64,000 nucleotides of DNA, taken from JAPPOI01 sp028818055. GTDB taxonomy: Bacteria > Pseudomonadota > Alphaproteobacteria > Rhodobacterales > Rhodobacteraceae. Where the stretch lies: contig OZ253954.1 in NCBI GenBank assembly GCA_965267405.1, positions 3,038,001 through 3,102,000 of the forward strand, given 5' to 3'. A program made the translations under genes and the position numbers. Position 1 is the stretch's first letter; each line of letters begins with the position of its first letter. The notes under the pieces are model-generated. The model had not been told where the DNA came from and ran no database searches. It worked only from the letters and a program-made list of their open reading frames with translations. Shown piece by piece: positions 25,419-34,117 of this stretch.

Positions 25419-26597
25419 ATGACCGAGATCGTGATTGCAGGCGCTGCTCGTACTCCGATGGGCGGCTTTCAAGGGGCTTTGGAGGGCGAGACCGCGCCGA
25501 AGTTGGGTTCGGTCGCAATTGCTGCGGCGATCGCGAATGCTGGCGCAAATGCTGCTGATGTTGACGAAGTGCTGATGGGTTGCGTCTTGCCGGCGGGACT
25601 TGGACAGGCACCTGCGCGTCAGGCGGCCTTGGGTGCTGGGCTCGAACAATCGGTTCCTTGTACGACAGTGAACAAGGTTTGCGGGTCGGGCATGAAAACT
25701 GTGATGATTGCGTACGACCAAATTCGTGCAGGATCGCAGTCGATGATGATCGCCGGTGGGATGGAAAGCATGTCGCAGGCGCCGTATCTGTCGACCAAGA
25801 CACGTGGAGGCGCTCGACTGGGGCATGCTGAGTTGAAAGACCACATGTTTTTGGACGGGTTGGAAGACGCCTATGAGCCCGGTCGCCTCATGGGATCTTT
25901 TGCCGAACTCTGCGCGGAAGAATACCAGTTCACCCGAGAAGAACAGGATGCTTACGCACTTGGGTCGTTGTCCAATGCGCTTGACGCTCAGAAGAGCGGG
26001 GCCTTCGATAACGAGATCACTCCCTACGAAGTTGTAGGGCGGAAAAGTACTACAACTGTTTCTGAGGATGAGCAGCCAGGGAACGCCCGGCCAGACAAGA
26101 TTCCTCAACTAAAACCGGCATTTAAGCGCGATGGAAGCGTGACAGCGGCCAATGCATCGTCTATTTCTGATGGGGCGGCAGCCCTTCTGGTGTCTGATCG
26201 CACTGTGGCCGAGGCGAAGGGTTTGAAGGTGCGGGCTCGGATCCTTGGCCACACTAGTCACGCTCAAGAACCTGCGTGGTTCACCACAGCTCCGGTTCCC
26301 GCCGCAAAGAAACTTCTTGATAAACTCGGATGGTCAGTCGGCGACGTTGATCTTTGGGAAGTGAATGAAGCCTTCGCGGTTGTGCCAATGGCCTTCATGC
26401 GAGAGATGGGTATCTCTCGTGACATCGTAAATGTGAACGGAGGGGCCTGCGCTCTGGGGCATCCGATCGGGGCGTCGGGTACTCGGATTATCGTGACCCT
26501 GCTAAATGCGCTTGAATCACGCGGCTTGAAGCGCGGTGTCGCGGCTATCTGCATTGGCGGTGGTGAAGGAACTGCAATCGCTATTGAGCGCATCTGA
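25419..26597 (+). CDS. Acetyl-CoA acetyltransferase (thiolase)
   Basis: A 392-residue thiolase. The nucleophilic Cys is at about residue 88 in NKVCGSGMK, followed by GGMESMSQAPY, the NEAFA motif with its Asn and Glu, HPIGASG with the catalytic His, and the second Cys in ICIGGGEG. It condenses or cleaves acetoacetyl- or 3-oxoacyl-CoA. In this operon the cleavage step of beta-oxidation is likely. The start directly follows the preceding stop (TAA then ATG). Confidence 0.94.
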   Translation: MTEIVIAGAARTPMGGFQGALEGETAPKLGSVAIAAAIANAGANAADVDEVLMGCVLPAGLGQAPARQAALGAGLEQSVPCTTVNKVCGSGMKTVMIAYDQIRAGSQSMMIAGGMESMSQAPYLSTKTRGGARLGHAELKDHMFLDGLEDAYEPGRLMGSFAELCAEEYQFTREEQDAYALGSLSNALDAQKSGAFDNEITPYEVVGRKSTTTVSEDEQPGNARPDKIPQLKPAFKRDGSVTAANASSISDGAAALLVSDRTVAEAKGLKVRARILGHTSHAQEPAWFTTAPVPAAKKLLDKLGWSVGDVDLWEVNEAFAVVPMAFMREMGISRDIVNVNGGACALGHPIGASGTRIIVTLLNALESRGLKRGVAAICIGGGEGTAIAIERI

Positions 26598-27355
26598 TGG
26601 AGATCGGTTCCGGGACTTCGGCCGTAGTCACAGGTGGTGCCTCGGGCTTGGGTGCCGCCGTTACGCGCGCCCTGGCCGAACGCGGAGCTCGCGTGGCCAT
26701 CTTTGACCTCAATTCTGACGCCGGTCTTGAAGTGGCAAGCGAGATTAGCGGCGTTTTCTGCAATGTGGATGTTACAGATTCAGAGAGCGTTGCAGCGGGA
26801 TTAGAGAGTGCACGGGCGCGTCACGGCCAAGAACGGATCTGTGTTAATTGCGCCGGGATCGCACCAGCTGCGAAAACTGTCTCGCGCGGTACGGCCCATG
26901 ATCTTGCAACCTTCCGTCAGGTCATCGACATCAATTTGGTTGGAAGCTTTAATGTGGCCAGCCAATCTGCGGCAGGAATGGTGGCTGATGGTGGCGGTGT
27001 TGAAGCCGGTGTCATCATTCACACTGCATCGATTGCAGCTTTCGAAGGGCAGATCGGGCAGGTGGCTTATGCAGCGTCGAAGGGCGGCATCGCCGGTCTG
27101 ACATTGCCGATGGCGCGCGATCTTGCGCGCGACGGTGTACGTGTCATGGCGATCGCACCCGGCATTTTCGGAACGCCGATGGTGACGTCCATGTCCGAAG
27201 AGCTTCAGGAAGCGCTGGCAAGTGGGATCCCAAATCCCGCACGACTGGGTGACCCATCAGAGTTTGCAGCGCTTGCCTGCCACATCATCGAAAACCAATA
27301 CATGAACGGCACCGTGATCCGCTTGGATGGGGCCGTTCGCTTGGCACCGAGGTAA
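26597..27355 (+). CDS. SDR-family 3-hydroxyacyl-CoA dehydrogenase
   Basis: A 252-residue short-chain dehydrogenase. The NAD-binding loop is TGGASGLGAAV (about 12-22), and the catalytic triad is Ser145 (HTASIAAFEG), Tyr158 and Lys162 (YAASK). It most resembles type 2 hydroxyacyl-CoA dehydrogenases (HSD17B10-like), which oxidise hydroxyacyl-CoA or hydroxysteroid substrates. It starts in a TGATG overlap with the thiolase gene, consistent with the 3-hydroxyacyl oxidation step of the same pathway. Confidence 0.9.
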   Translation: MEIGSGTSAVVTGGASGLGAAVTRALAERGARVAIFDLNSDAGLEVASEISGVFCNVDVTDSESVAAGLESARARHGQERICVNCAGIAPAAKTVSRGTAHDLATFRQVIDINLVGSFNVASQSAAGMVADGGGVEAGVIIHTASIAAFEGQIGQVAYAASKGGIAGLTLPMARDLARDGVRVMAIAPGIFGTPMVTSMSEELQEALASGIPNPARLGDPSEFAALACHIIENQYMNGTVIRLDGAVRLAPR

Positions 27356-27358
27356 GTC

Positions 27359-28501
27359 ATGGATTTCGCATTATCTGAAGAGCAGTCTGCAATTTTCGAT
27401 ATGGCACTTGCCTTTGGACAAGAGAACATCGCTCCTCATGCACGAGCTTGGGAAGCGGAAGGCTCGATCCCAAAATCACTTTGGGCCGATTTGGCGGAAT
27501 TGGGGTTTGGCGGTCTTTACGTCAGCGAGGAGAATGGCGGTGCCGGACTTTCGCGGTTGGACGCGACACTTGTTTTTGAAGCCTTGAGCGCAGCTTGCCC
27601 GTCGGTTGCGGCGTTTCTTTCAATACACAACATGTGCGCATGGATGATCGACTCGTTCGGCACTGAAGAGCTGAAGTCACGCATGCTTCCTGACGCTGTC
27701 ATGATGAAGACTTTCATCGCGTATTGCCTGACCGAGCCCGGTTCGGGTTCGGATGCCGCCGCGCTAAAAACAAGGGCTGAACGCACGAACGAAGGTTTCG
27801 AACTTACTGGAACAAAAGCATTTATTTCCGGTGGTGGTTACGCTGACGCATACATCGTAATGAGCCGGACAGGTGACGACAGCCCGCGCGGCATCAGCGC
27901 AATCGTTGTTGAAGACGGTGCGCACGGGCTGAGCTTTGGTGGTCTAGAGGAAAAGATGGGGTGGCGATCCCAACCAACGCGTCAGGTCCAAATGGATGCC
28001 TGCAAGGCGCCAGCCGAAAACCTGCTTGGAGACGAGGGGCAGGGCTTTCGTTATGCCATGATGGGGCTCGATGGCGGCCGTCTGAACATTGCTGCATGCT
28101 CGCTCGGCGCTGCGCAAGCCGCCTTGAGCCAGACTTTGAACTACATGGCGGAACGCAAGGCTTTTGGAAAGCCGATCCACGATTTCCAGGCATTGCAGTT
28201 CCGATTGGCGGATCTCGAGATCAACTTACAGGCTGCGCGCGTCATGCTGCGGCAAGCGGCCTGGAAACTCGACACCAAAGCGCCAGATGCCACGCAGCAT
28301 TGTGCGATGGCAAAGAAATTTGTCACGGAAACGGGCAGCCAGATTGTGAACCAATGTCTGCAATTGCACGGTGGCTATGGGTACTTGGCCGACTATGGCA
28401 TCGAAAAGCTGGTGCGTGACCTGCGCGTTCACGAAATCCTTGAAGGGACAAACGAAATCATGCGGCTGATCGTGGCGCGAGACTTAATCAAATCGAATTG
28501 A
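27359..28501 (+). CDS. Acyl-CoA dehydrogenase
   Basis: A 380-residue FAD enzyme that introduces the 2,3-double bond in an acyl-CoA. The FAD/substrate motif is YCLTEPGSGSDAAAL. The catalytic Glu is at about 362 in LEGTNEIMR, the MCAD-like position. LHGGYGYLADYGIEKLVRD near the C-terminus is typical. The overall feel is close to isobutyryl- or short-chain acyl-CoA dehydrogenases. It closes the operon. An enoyl-CoA hydratase is not present in the cluster, so hydration must be supplied from elsewhere. Confidence 0.93.
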   Translation: MDFALSEEQSAIFDMALAFGQENIAPHARAWEAEGSIPKSLWADLAELGFGGLYVSEENGGAGLSRLDATLVFEALSAACPSVAAFLSIHNMCAWMIDSFGTEELKSRMLPDAVMMKTFIAYCLTEPGSGSDAAALKTRAERTNEGFELTGTKAFISGGGYADAYIVMSRTGDDSPRGISAIVVEDGAHGLSFGGLEEKMGWRSQPTRQVQMDACKAPAENLLGDEGQGFRYAMMGLDGGRLNIAACSLGAAQAALSQTLNYMAERKAFGKPIHDFQALQFRLADLEINLQAARVMLRQAAWKLDTKAPDATQHCAMAKKFVTETGSQIVNQCLQLHGGYGYLADYGIEKLVRDLRVHEILEGTNEIMRLIVARDLIKSN

Positions 28502-28519
28502 AACCGGGATGAAAGGGTC

Positions 28520-29089
28520 TTAGCGGCCCCAAACGCGAACTGGTCCACAATCCATGTGGACGAAATTCGAACGTGAGTATTTTCCAACACCGCCAGCGGA
28601 ACACGCGATTGCCGCGCGTGCAATCTGGGAAACACTCCGCCCAGTGAGACGAAGGTCGACGGCCTGACCTTGCATGTGGAGTGAGTTGCGGGCGACTGAA
28701 CGCGACTTCGAGCGGAGCATAGCGTTCGTAGCGGGGGAGCGATAACCCGACAACATAAGGTAAGGTGCATCGGCATCGAGCAAGTTGTGTGATGCGGCCA
28801 AAATATCGATTGTGCGTGTGTCGATATTGATCGTACCGTTCGTGCGCCAATCACGCATGAACCGGTTAACTTCTTTCAGCGCTTCCGGGATATACTCGCC
28901 ATCAATCCAGTAAAGCGTATTGATGCTTTCGCCTGTTCGGCCCGAATGCATGGACAGCTTTCGAATGTCCCCTGCGCCTCTGAGTATGCCAAATGCGTTG
29001 GAGTAGGTGGGTGCCGCTGCGATTGTGGTTGCAGCAAACGCGCGGAGTAGTCCGCGGCGGGTAATTGAGTGCGACCCATTATTCTTCAT
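28520..29089 (-). CDS. DUF882 / YcbK-type peptidase-like envelope protein with Tat-like signal
   Basis: A 189-residue secreted protein. The twin-arginine-type signal is SITRRGLLRAFAATTIAAAP. The body is DUF882/M15-like: INTLYWIDGEYIPEALKEVNRFMRDW, GYRSPATNAMLR, GQAVDLRLTGRSV and NFVHMDCGPVRVWG, with the conserved H-x-D-type residues expected for metal binding (HMQGQAVDL and HMDCG). Relatives are predicted peptidoglycan endopeptidases. It is divergent from an L,D-transpeptidase, suggesting shared cell-wall work. Confidence 0.88.
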   Translation of the reverse strand: MKNNGSHSITRRGLLRAFAATTIAAAPTYSNAFGILRGAGDIRKLSMHSGRTGESINTLYWIDGEYIPEALKEVNRFMRDWRTNGTINIDTRTIDILAASHNLLDADAPYLMLSGYRSPATNAMLRSKSRSVARNSLHMQGQAVDLRLTGRSVSQIARAAIACSAGGVGKYSRSNFVHMDCGPVRVWGR

Positions 29090-29406
29090 TGTGCAACCGC
29101 GTCCCTTTTCCGGCCATGCGTTTTTACGCTTGTGACCGCTGACCTATCCCCCAGGTGCGGTGGTTTTATTGCATGCTCGGAAGTCTCTGGAAACAGGAGA
29201 TTCTTTCAGAGTGTAACAATGGCCAAAAATCGGCAGAAATTCGCTCAACCGCGCATTAACGAGAGGTGTGACAACATTGCTTCAGGCGCGTTGTATTCTT
29301 GTGACACAGGGTCATGGACGCGGGAATGTGAATAGACAGGTTGGTGGAATTCTCCGAAAACGAAAGTTGCCGGGGGGCACGTAAACAGGAACGAGTAGAG
29401 GCTGCC
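29090..29406. other. Divergent intergenic region between the DUF882 and L,D-transpeptidase genes
   Basis: About 320 bases with no convincing gene; it must hold the two divergent promoters. No clear -35/-10 pair, operator palindrome or RNA structure was recognised. Confidence 0.5.
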
Positions 29407-31008
29407 ATGCACGCTCTGAGACGACTATCACTATTGGGGGTTTTTGTTTGTCTGGTTTCGACCATTTCATTGGTCGTGCCCGCACAGGCCCAGGTTACCG
29501 CGTTTATGCAAGCGGTTGCCGAAGCTGCGGCAAAAGACAAAGACATCGCCGCGTTTTACAAAGCAAACGGCTACAAGCCGATTTGGACCGGCAAAACCAA
29601 CCGTGACAAGCAACGTCGTTCGGCGTTCTTGAAGGCGATTGGAAGCGCTGGCGTCCACGGACTTCCCGCTGCCCGTTATGAGCCCGAGAAACTGAAAACC
29701 AATCTTCGTTCGGTTCGTTCCGAACGCGACCTTGGTCGTCTTGAAGTAGAGCTGAGCCGTCTGTTTCTGCTTTACGCGCGCGACATTCAAACGGGAATTC
29801 TAACTCCAAGACGTGTGGATTCAGGCCTTGTGCGCGAAGTACCTCTGCGCTCGCGTACGTCGATCCTGACTGCATTCGCGAAGTCTTCACCGAGCGGCTT
29901 CATCAAAAGCCTGCCGCCTAAAGACCCCGAGTACGCTCGGCTCATGAAGGAGAAGATGCGCTTTGAAAAGTTGATCGGCAAGGGTGGCTGGGGCCAAGCG
30001 GTGAAAGCAAGTTCGTTGAAGCCCGGTGCTTCTGGTAAAGCCGTTGTTCAGCTTCGTAATCGTCTGATTGCAATGGGTTATTTGAAGCGCACTTCGACCC
30101 AGTCTTACGACGAAAAGATGAAGCAAGCCGTGGCTCTATTCCAAAGGGATCATGGCTTGTTCACGGACGGAGTTGCCGGCAAGGGAACCATGGCGGCGAT
30201 CAACATCTCTCCGGAAGTTCGCCTCACTCAAATCATGGTTGCCATGGAACGTGAGCGCTGGATCAACATGAACCGGGGTAAGCGTCATATCTGGGTCAAC
30301 TTAACTGATTTCCACGCCCGCATTGTCGACAATGGAAAGATCACGTTTGAAACGCGTTCCGTCATTGGTGCGAACCAGCAGGATCGCCGTTCGCCGGAAT
30401 TCTCTGATGTCATGGAACACATGGTGATCAATCCAACGTGGAATGTGCCGCGTTCAATTGCGACCAAAGAATACCTGCCGATGCTGCAGAAAGATCCATA
30501 TGCCATTCGGCACATGAATTTGATTAACACCAGAGGCCAGATTGTTTCACGGGAAGGTATGGATTTCACGCAGTTCGATGAAAAGAACTTCCCGTTCGAT
30601 TTGAAGGAGCCACCAAGCCGCGGCAACGCATTGGGATTGGTGAAGTTCATGTTTCCAAATCGGCATAACATCTACCTGCACGACACGCCGGCCAAAAGCC
30701 TGTTCGGACGTGAACGCAGAGCTTTCAGCCACGGCTGTATTCGTCTGAATGACCCTTTTGATTTTGCCTACACGCTTTTGGCGAAACAAACTCGCGATCC
30801 TCAAACGTTCTTCCAACAACGATTGGCAACCGGTCGTGAAACGGTAGTGGAGCTTGAACAACACGTACCGGTTCATCTGGTCTATCGGACAGCCTTCACA
30901 AAGCCGAAGGGTAAAATCCAGTTCCGAGGCGATGTTTATGGTCGTGATGCCAAGATCTGGCGTGCCTTGCAAAACGCAGGGGTGGCGCTGCGGTCGGTTC
31001 GGGGATAA
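29407..31008 (+). CDS. L,D-transpeptidase (YkuD/ErfK type) with peptidoglycan-binding domain
   Basis: A 533-residue envelope enzyme. A signal peptide ends near VVPAQA (about residue 29). A scaffold region holds YKANGYKPIWTG. The peptidoglycan-binding domain at about 205-270 contains LKPGASGKAVVQLRNRL and FQRDHGLFTDGVAGKGT. The YkuD catalytic domain has SHGCIRLNDP with the nucleophile at about Cys444 and an upstream YLHDTPAKSLF. This architecture matches YcbB/LdtD-like enzymes, which make 3-3 crosslinks. GAGGC precedes the ATG at 29407; an in-frame GTG 22 codons upstream is less likely. It probably leads an operon with lpxD 26 bases downstream. Confidence 0.93.
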   Translation: MHALRRLSLLGVFVCLVSTISLVVPAQAQVTAFMQAVAEAAAKDKDIAAFYKANGYKPIWTGKTNRDKQRRSAFLKAIGSAGVHGLPAARYEPEKLKTNLRSVRSERDLGRLEVELSRLFLLYARDIQTGILTPRRVDSGLVREVPLRSRTSILTAFAKSSPSGFIKSLPPKDPEYARLMKEKMRFEKLIGKGGWGQAVKASSLKPGASGKAVVQLRNRLIAMGYLKRTSTQSYDEKMKQAVALFQRDHGLFTDGVAGKGTMAAINISPEVRLTQIMVAMERERWINMNRGKRHIWVNLTDFHARIVDNGKITFETRSVIGANQQDRRSPEFSDVMEHMVINPTWNVPRSIATKEYLPMLQKDPYAIRHMNLINTRGQIVSREGMDFTQFDEKNFPFDLKEPPSRGNALGLVKFMFPNRHNIYLHDTPAKSLFGRERRAFSHGCIRLNDPFDFAYTLLAKQTRDPQTFFQQRLATGRETVVELEQHVPVHLVYRTAFTKPKGKIQFRGDVYGRDAKIWRALQNAGVALRSVRG

Positions 31009-31034
31009 TTCATGGCCCTGAAAGGGGCCCGTCC

Positions 31035-32126
31035 ATGAGCTTTTCAATCCAGGATATTGCGGCGGCGCTTGAGGCAGAAGTCTTTGGCGCCGCTGACCTT
31101 TTGGTGGACGGCGCGGCCGAGCCTGCAACCGCTGGACCTGGAGATCTGGCGATAGCAATGGACCCGAAATACGCTGAAGGCTTGTCCGTCGGTCAGGCGC
31201 GCGCTGCGATCCTTTGGGAAGGCGCTGACTGGCAGGCATTGGGTCTCGAGGCCGCGATCGTCGTGCCGCGTGCACGCTACGCGATGTCGGGCCTTACAAA
31301 GCTTATGGACCCAGGGCCAGAAATTGCACTTGGCGTGCATGCATCGGCGGTGATCGATCCGAGCGCCCAAATTTCGGATGGCGCCGCAATTGGTCCATTG
31401 GTGGTTGTTGGACCGAGGGCGCGTATTGGCAAGAATGCAAGAATTGCGGCGCATGTTACCATCGCTGAGGATGCGCAAATTGGCGACGATGCCCTGTTGC
31501 ACTCTGGCGTCCGGATTGGCGCGCGCGTTGTTATTGGTGACAGGTTTATCTGCCAGCCAGGGGCCGTCATAGGCGCGGATGGCTTTAGCTTTGTTACGCC
31601 GGAAAAGAGCCGGGTCGAGGATGCCCGTGCGTCTCTTGGAAAGGAAACGGAAGCCATAAATGCCAGTTGGACGCGGATCCATTCTCTTGGCGCTGTAGAA
31701 ATTGGCGACGACGTTGAAATCGGTGCAAATTCCACGATTGACCGGGGCACTATTCGTTCAACGTCCATCGGGCATCGCACAAAGCTCGATAACTTGGTTC
31801 ACATCGGTCACAACGTCCAAGTCGGCGAAGACACGCTGCTTTGTGGTCAGGTGGGGATCGCTGGCTCGACACGCATCGGCAACCGCGTTGTGATGGGAGG
31901 CCAGTGCGGCGTTTCCGACAATATTTTTGTGGGCGATGACGTTGTGGCGGGCGGTGCGACCAAGATCATGACGAAGGTTCCAGCAGGCCGCGTGGTTTTG
32001 GGGTATCCAGCGATGAAAATGGACCAATTCCTTGAAGCCAGCCGAAACTGGCGCCGCTTGCCGCGTTTCATGGACGACGTGCGCGATTTGAAGAAAGCTG
32101 TTTCAAAAGACGACAGCGACGACTAA
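31035..32126 (+). CDS. lpxD: UDP-3-O-(3-hydroxyacyl)glucosamine N-acyltransferase
   Basis: A 363-residue enzyme of lipid A synthesis; it transfers a 3-hydroxyacyl chain from ACP to the 2-amino group of UDP-3-O-acyl-glucosamine. The N-terminal uridine-binding domain is followed by a left-handed beta-helix of hexapeptide repeats from about residue 100 (for example VIDPSAQISDGAAIGP). The catalytic His is in NLVHIGHNVQVGED. The C-terminal helix contains LEASRNWRRLP. It is followed by an AcpXL-like ACP and a ketoacyl synthase, unlike the usual lpxD-fabZ-lpxA order. Confidence 0.96.
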   Translation: MSFSIQDIAAALEAEVFGAADLLVDGAAEPATAGPGDLAIAMDPKYAEGLSVGQARAAILWEGADWQALGLEAAIVVPRARYAMSGLTKLMDPGPEIALGVHASAVIDPSAQISDGAAIGPLVVVGPRARIGKNARIAAHVTIAEDAQIGDDALLHSGVRIGARVVIGDRFICQPGAVIGADGFSFVTPEKSRVEDARASLGKETEAINASWTRIHSLGAVEIGDDVEIGANSTIDRGTIRSTSIGHRTKLDNLVHIGHNVQVGEDTLLCGQVGIAGSTRIGNRVVMGGQCGVSDNIFVGDDVVAGGATKIMTKVPAGRVVLGYPAMKMDQFLEASRNWRRLPRFMDDVRDLKKAVSKDDSDD

Positions 32127-32161
32127 GTAAGCGTCGAGGAAGCGAGCTGTGGTGAAACACC

Positions 32162-32428
32162 ATGTCGGATAGCGTTAAAGACCGAGTTATCGAGATCATC
32201 GCTGAACAAGCGGTTCTTCAGCCGTCGGATGTCACCGAAGATCAAACTCTTGAAGATCTTGGGATCGATAGCATGGGTCTGGTTGAAGCGATTTTTGCGA
32301 TTGAAGAAGAGTTCGATATCCAAGTTCCATTCAACGCAAATGAACCGGAAAAGTCTGATTTTGACATCTCGTCTGTGGCGGCAATCATAAGCGCCGTGGA
32401 AAAGATGGTTTCTGAGCAAATTGCCTAA
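32162..32428 (+). CDS. Acyl carrier protein, AcpXL-like
   Basis: An 88-residue ACP. The phosphopantetheine serine is Ser37 in LGIDSMGLVEAIFAIEEEF. The C-terminal half (VPFNANEPEKSDFDISSVA) resembles AcpXL of rhizobia, the ACP that carries very-long-chain hydroxy fatty acids to lipid A. Placement between lpxD and a ketoacyl synthase fits a lipid A role, but the full AcpXL gene set (fabZ, a second fabF, lpxXL) is absent here. It is therefore an AcpXL-like ACP rather than a proven AcpXL. Confidence 0.88.
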   Translation: MSDSVKDRVIEIIAEQAVLQPSDVTEDQTLEDLGIDSMGLVEAIFAIEEEFDIQVPFNANEPEKSDFDISSVAAIISAVEKMVSEQIA

Positions 32429-32429
32429 A

Positions 32430-33638
32430 ATGAAACGGGTCGTCATTACCGGCGCAGGTTCGATCAACCCACTTGGTCACACTGTTGCAGACACGCTGGA
32501 CGCCATGAAGAATGGCGTCTGCGGTATTGGTGCGCTGGATATACGTGACGTCGAGCGACTGTCGATCCAAATTGGTGGACAGGTTAAAGACTATCACCCC
32601 GACGATACGTTCAATCGTCAGCAGCAGGCCCTTTATGATCGTTTCACGCAATTCACTCTGATCGCAGCCCGCGAAGCGATTGAGCAATCGGGCCTGGAAT
32701 TCGCGGGAACACTTGCCGCTGAATCCGGTGTCATTCTTGGCACCTCCGGTGGTGGGCTGACTACTCAAGACGATAATTACCGCGCGGTATACGAAGAAGG
32801 CAAAAACCGGGTCCATCCGTTTATCGTGCCGAAACTGATGAACAATGCGGCCGCGAGCCATGTATCCATGACTTGGAACTTGAAAGGGCCGTCTTTCACC
32901 GTCGCGACAGCTTGCGCATCTTCCAATCATGCGATGGGTCAGGCGTTTCAGTTCATTCGGAGTGGTTTGGCACGCGTCATGGTGACGGGCGGATCGGAAT
33001 CGATGCTATGCTTTGGCGGCGTGAAAGCCTGGGAAGGGCTGCGCGTCATGTCGAAAGATGCCTGCAGACCGTTCAGCGCCAATCGGAATGGAATGGTGCA
33101 GGGCGAAGGTGCGGGCGTCTTTGTTTTCGAAGAGTATGAGAACGCGAAGGCGCGAGGCGCAGAGATACTTGCAGAAATTGTCGGGTTCTCAATGACCTCA
33201 GATGCTGCCGACATTGTCATGCCATCTCAGCAGGGCGCGGCACGTGCCATATCCGGCGCCCTGTCGGACGCGAAAATCGACGCAAGCAAAGTGGGCTACA
33301 TCAATGCCCACGGTACCGGCACCGCGGCCAACGACAAAACTGAATGTGCTGCCGTTGCGAACGTATTCGGTCCCCATGCCGACAAAGTCATGATTTCATC
33401 CACAAAATCCATGCACGGTCACCTGATTGGCGGTACTGGTGCCGTCGAACTGCTCGCTGTCTTGATGGCTTTGAAGGACGGGATTATTGCGCCAACAATC
33501 GGCTATCAGGAACCGGACCCTGAATGCGCACTTGATGTTGTGCCGAATGAGGCACGTGAGGCCAAAGTTGAATATGCGCTCTCAAATGCCTTCGCATTTG
33601 GTGGGTTGAATGCAGTCCTGGCCCTGAAGCGCGCCTGA
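32430..33638 (+). CDS. Beta-ketoacyl-ACP synthase II-type enzyme
   Basis: A 402-residue FabF-like condensing enzyme. The catalytic Cys is in VATACASSNHAMGQ, with histidines in NAHGTGTAANDKTE and STKSMHGHLIGGTG. These form the Cys-His-His triad of ketoacyl synthases. The ATG at 32430 lies one base after the ACP stop codon; a TTG just upstream is less likely. It probably elongates acyl chains on the neighbouring AcpXL-like ACP. The gene ends 14 bases from the convergent fur-family gene. Confidence 0.9.
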   Translation: MKRVVITGAGSINPLGHTVADTLDAMKNGVCGIGALDIRDVERLSIQIGGQVKDYHPDDTFNRQQQALYDRFTQFTLIAAREAIEQSGLEFAGTLAAESGVILGTSGGGLTTQDDNYRAVYEEGKNRVHPFIVPKLMNNAAASHVSMTWNLKGPSFTVATACASSNHAMGQAFQFIRSGLARVMVTGGSESMLCFGGVKAWEGLRVMSKDACRPFSANRNGMVQGEGAGVFVFEEYENAKARGAEILAEIVGFSMTSDAADIVMPSQQGAARAISGALSDAKIDASKVGYINAHGTGTAANDKTECAAVANVFGPHADKVMISSTKSMHGHLIGGTGAVELLAVLMALKDGIIAPTIGYQEPDPECALDVVPNEAREAKVEYALSNAFAFGGLNAVLALKRA

Positions 33639-33652
33639 CCTTTCGAGCTTTT

Positions 33653-34066
33653 TTAGTCTTTTTTTAGAGGCACGCCATAAAGTTCCAGCTTGTGGCCTTT
33701 CAAGGCGTATCCAAGCTTCGCAGCAATCTTCTCTTGCAGGGCCTCGATCTCGGCATCGACAAATTCGATGACTTCGCCGGATTGTATGTCGATCAAGTGG
33801 TCATGATGATCACGCTCTGCGTCTTCGTAACGCGCCCGACCATCCCCAAACTCGAGCTTTTCCAGAATGCCAGCTTCTTCAAATAACTTGACCGTCCGAT
33901 AGACAGTGGCGAGCGAGATTTTTGGATCAACGCCGCTGGCGCGTGCGTAAAGCTCTTCAACGTCAGGGTGGTCGTCTGCATCTTCCAAGACAGCGGCGAT
34001 GGTCCGGCGCTGGTCGGTTAAACGCAGGCCTTTGGCCTCGCAACGGTCAAGAATGGTTTCAGTCAT
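33653..34066 (-). CDS. fur: Fur-family metal-responsive repressor (Fur/Mur)
   Basis: A 137-residue Fur-family regulator. The N-terminal winged helix holds LRLTDQRRTIAAVLEDAD and KISLATVYRTVKLFEEAGI. The metal site HHDHLIDIQSGEVIEF is present and the C-terminal dimer domain is normal in length. The CxxC zinc motifs of some Fur proteins are absent, as is usual for alphaproteobacterial Fur/Mur, which often senses manganese. It is the last gene of a minus-strand group after the PhzF-like gene. Confidence 0.92.
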   Translation of the reverse strand: MTETILDRCEAKGLRLTDQRRTIAAVLEDADDHPDVEELYARASGVDPKISLATVYRTVKLFEEAGILEKLEFGDGRARYEDAERDHHDHLIDIQSGEVIEFVDAEIEALQEKIAAKLGYALKGHKLELYGVPLKKD

Positions 34067-34117
34067 GGCGTATCCATAGAAAACCTTGGCCCAAAGGTGA
34101 ACCCCGCAACGCGGATG

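Noticed and set aside
24813..26108. Minus-strand ORF of 431 codons across the PaaK-like and thiolase genes
   Set aside because: Spans two well-supported genes in the opposite direction; Cys/His-rich shadow composition and no domain.
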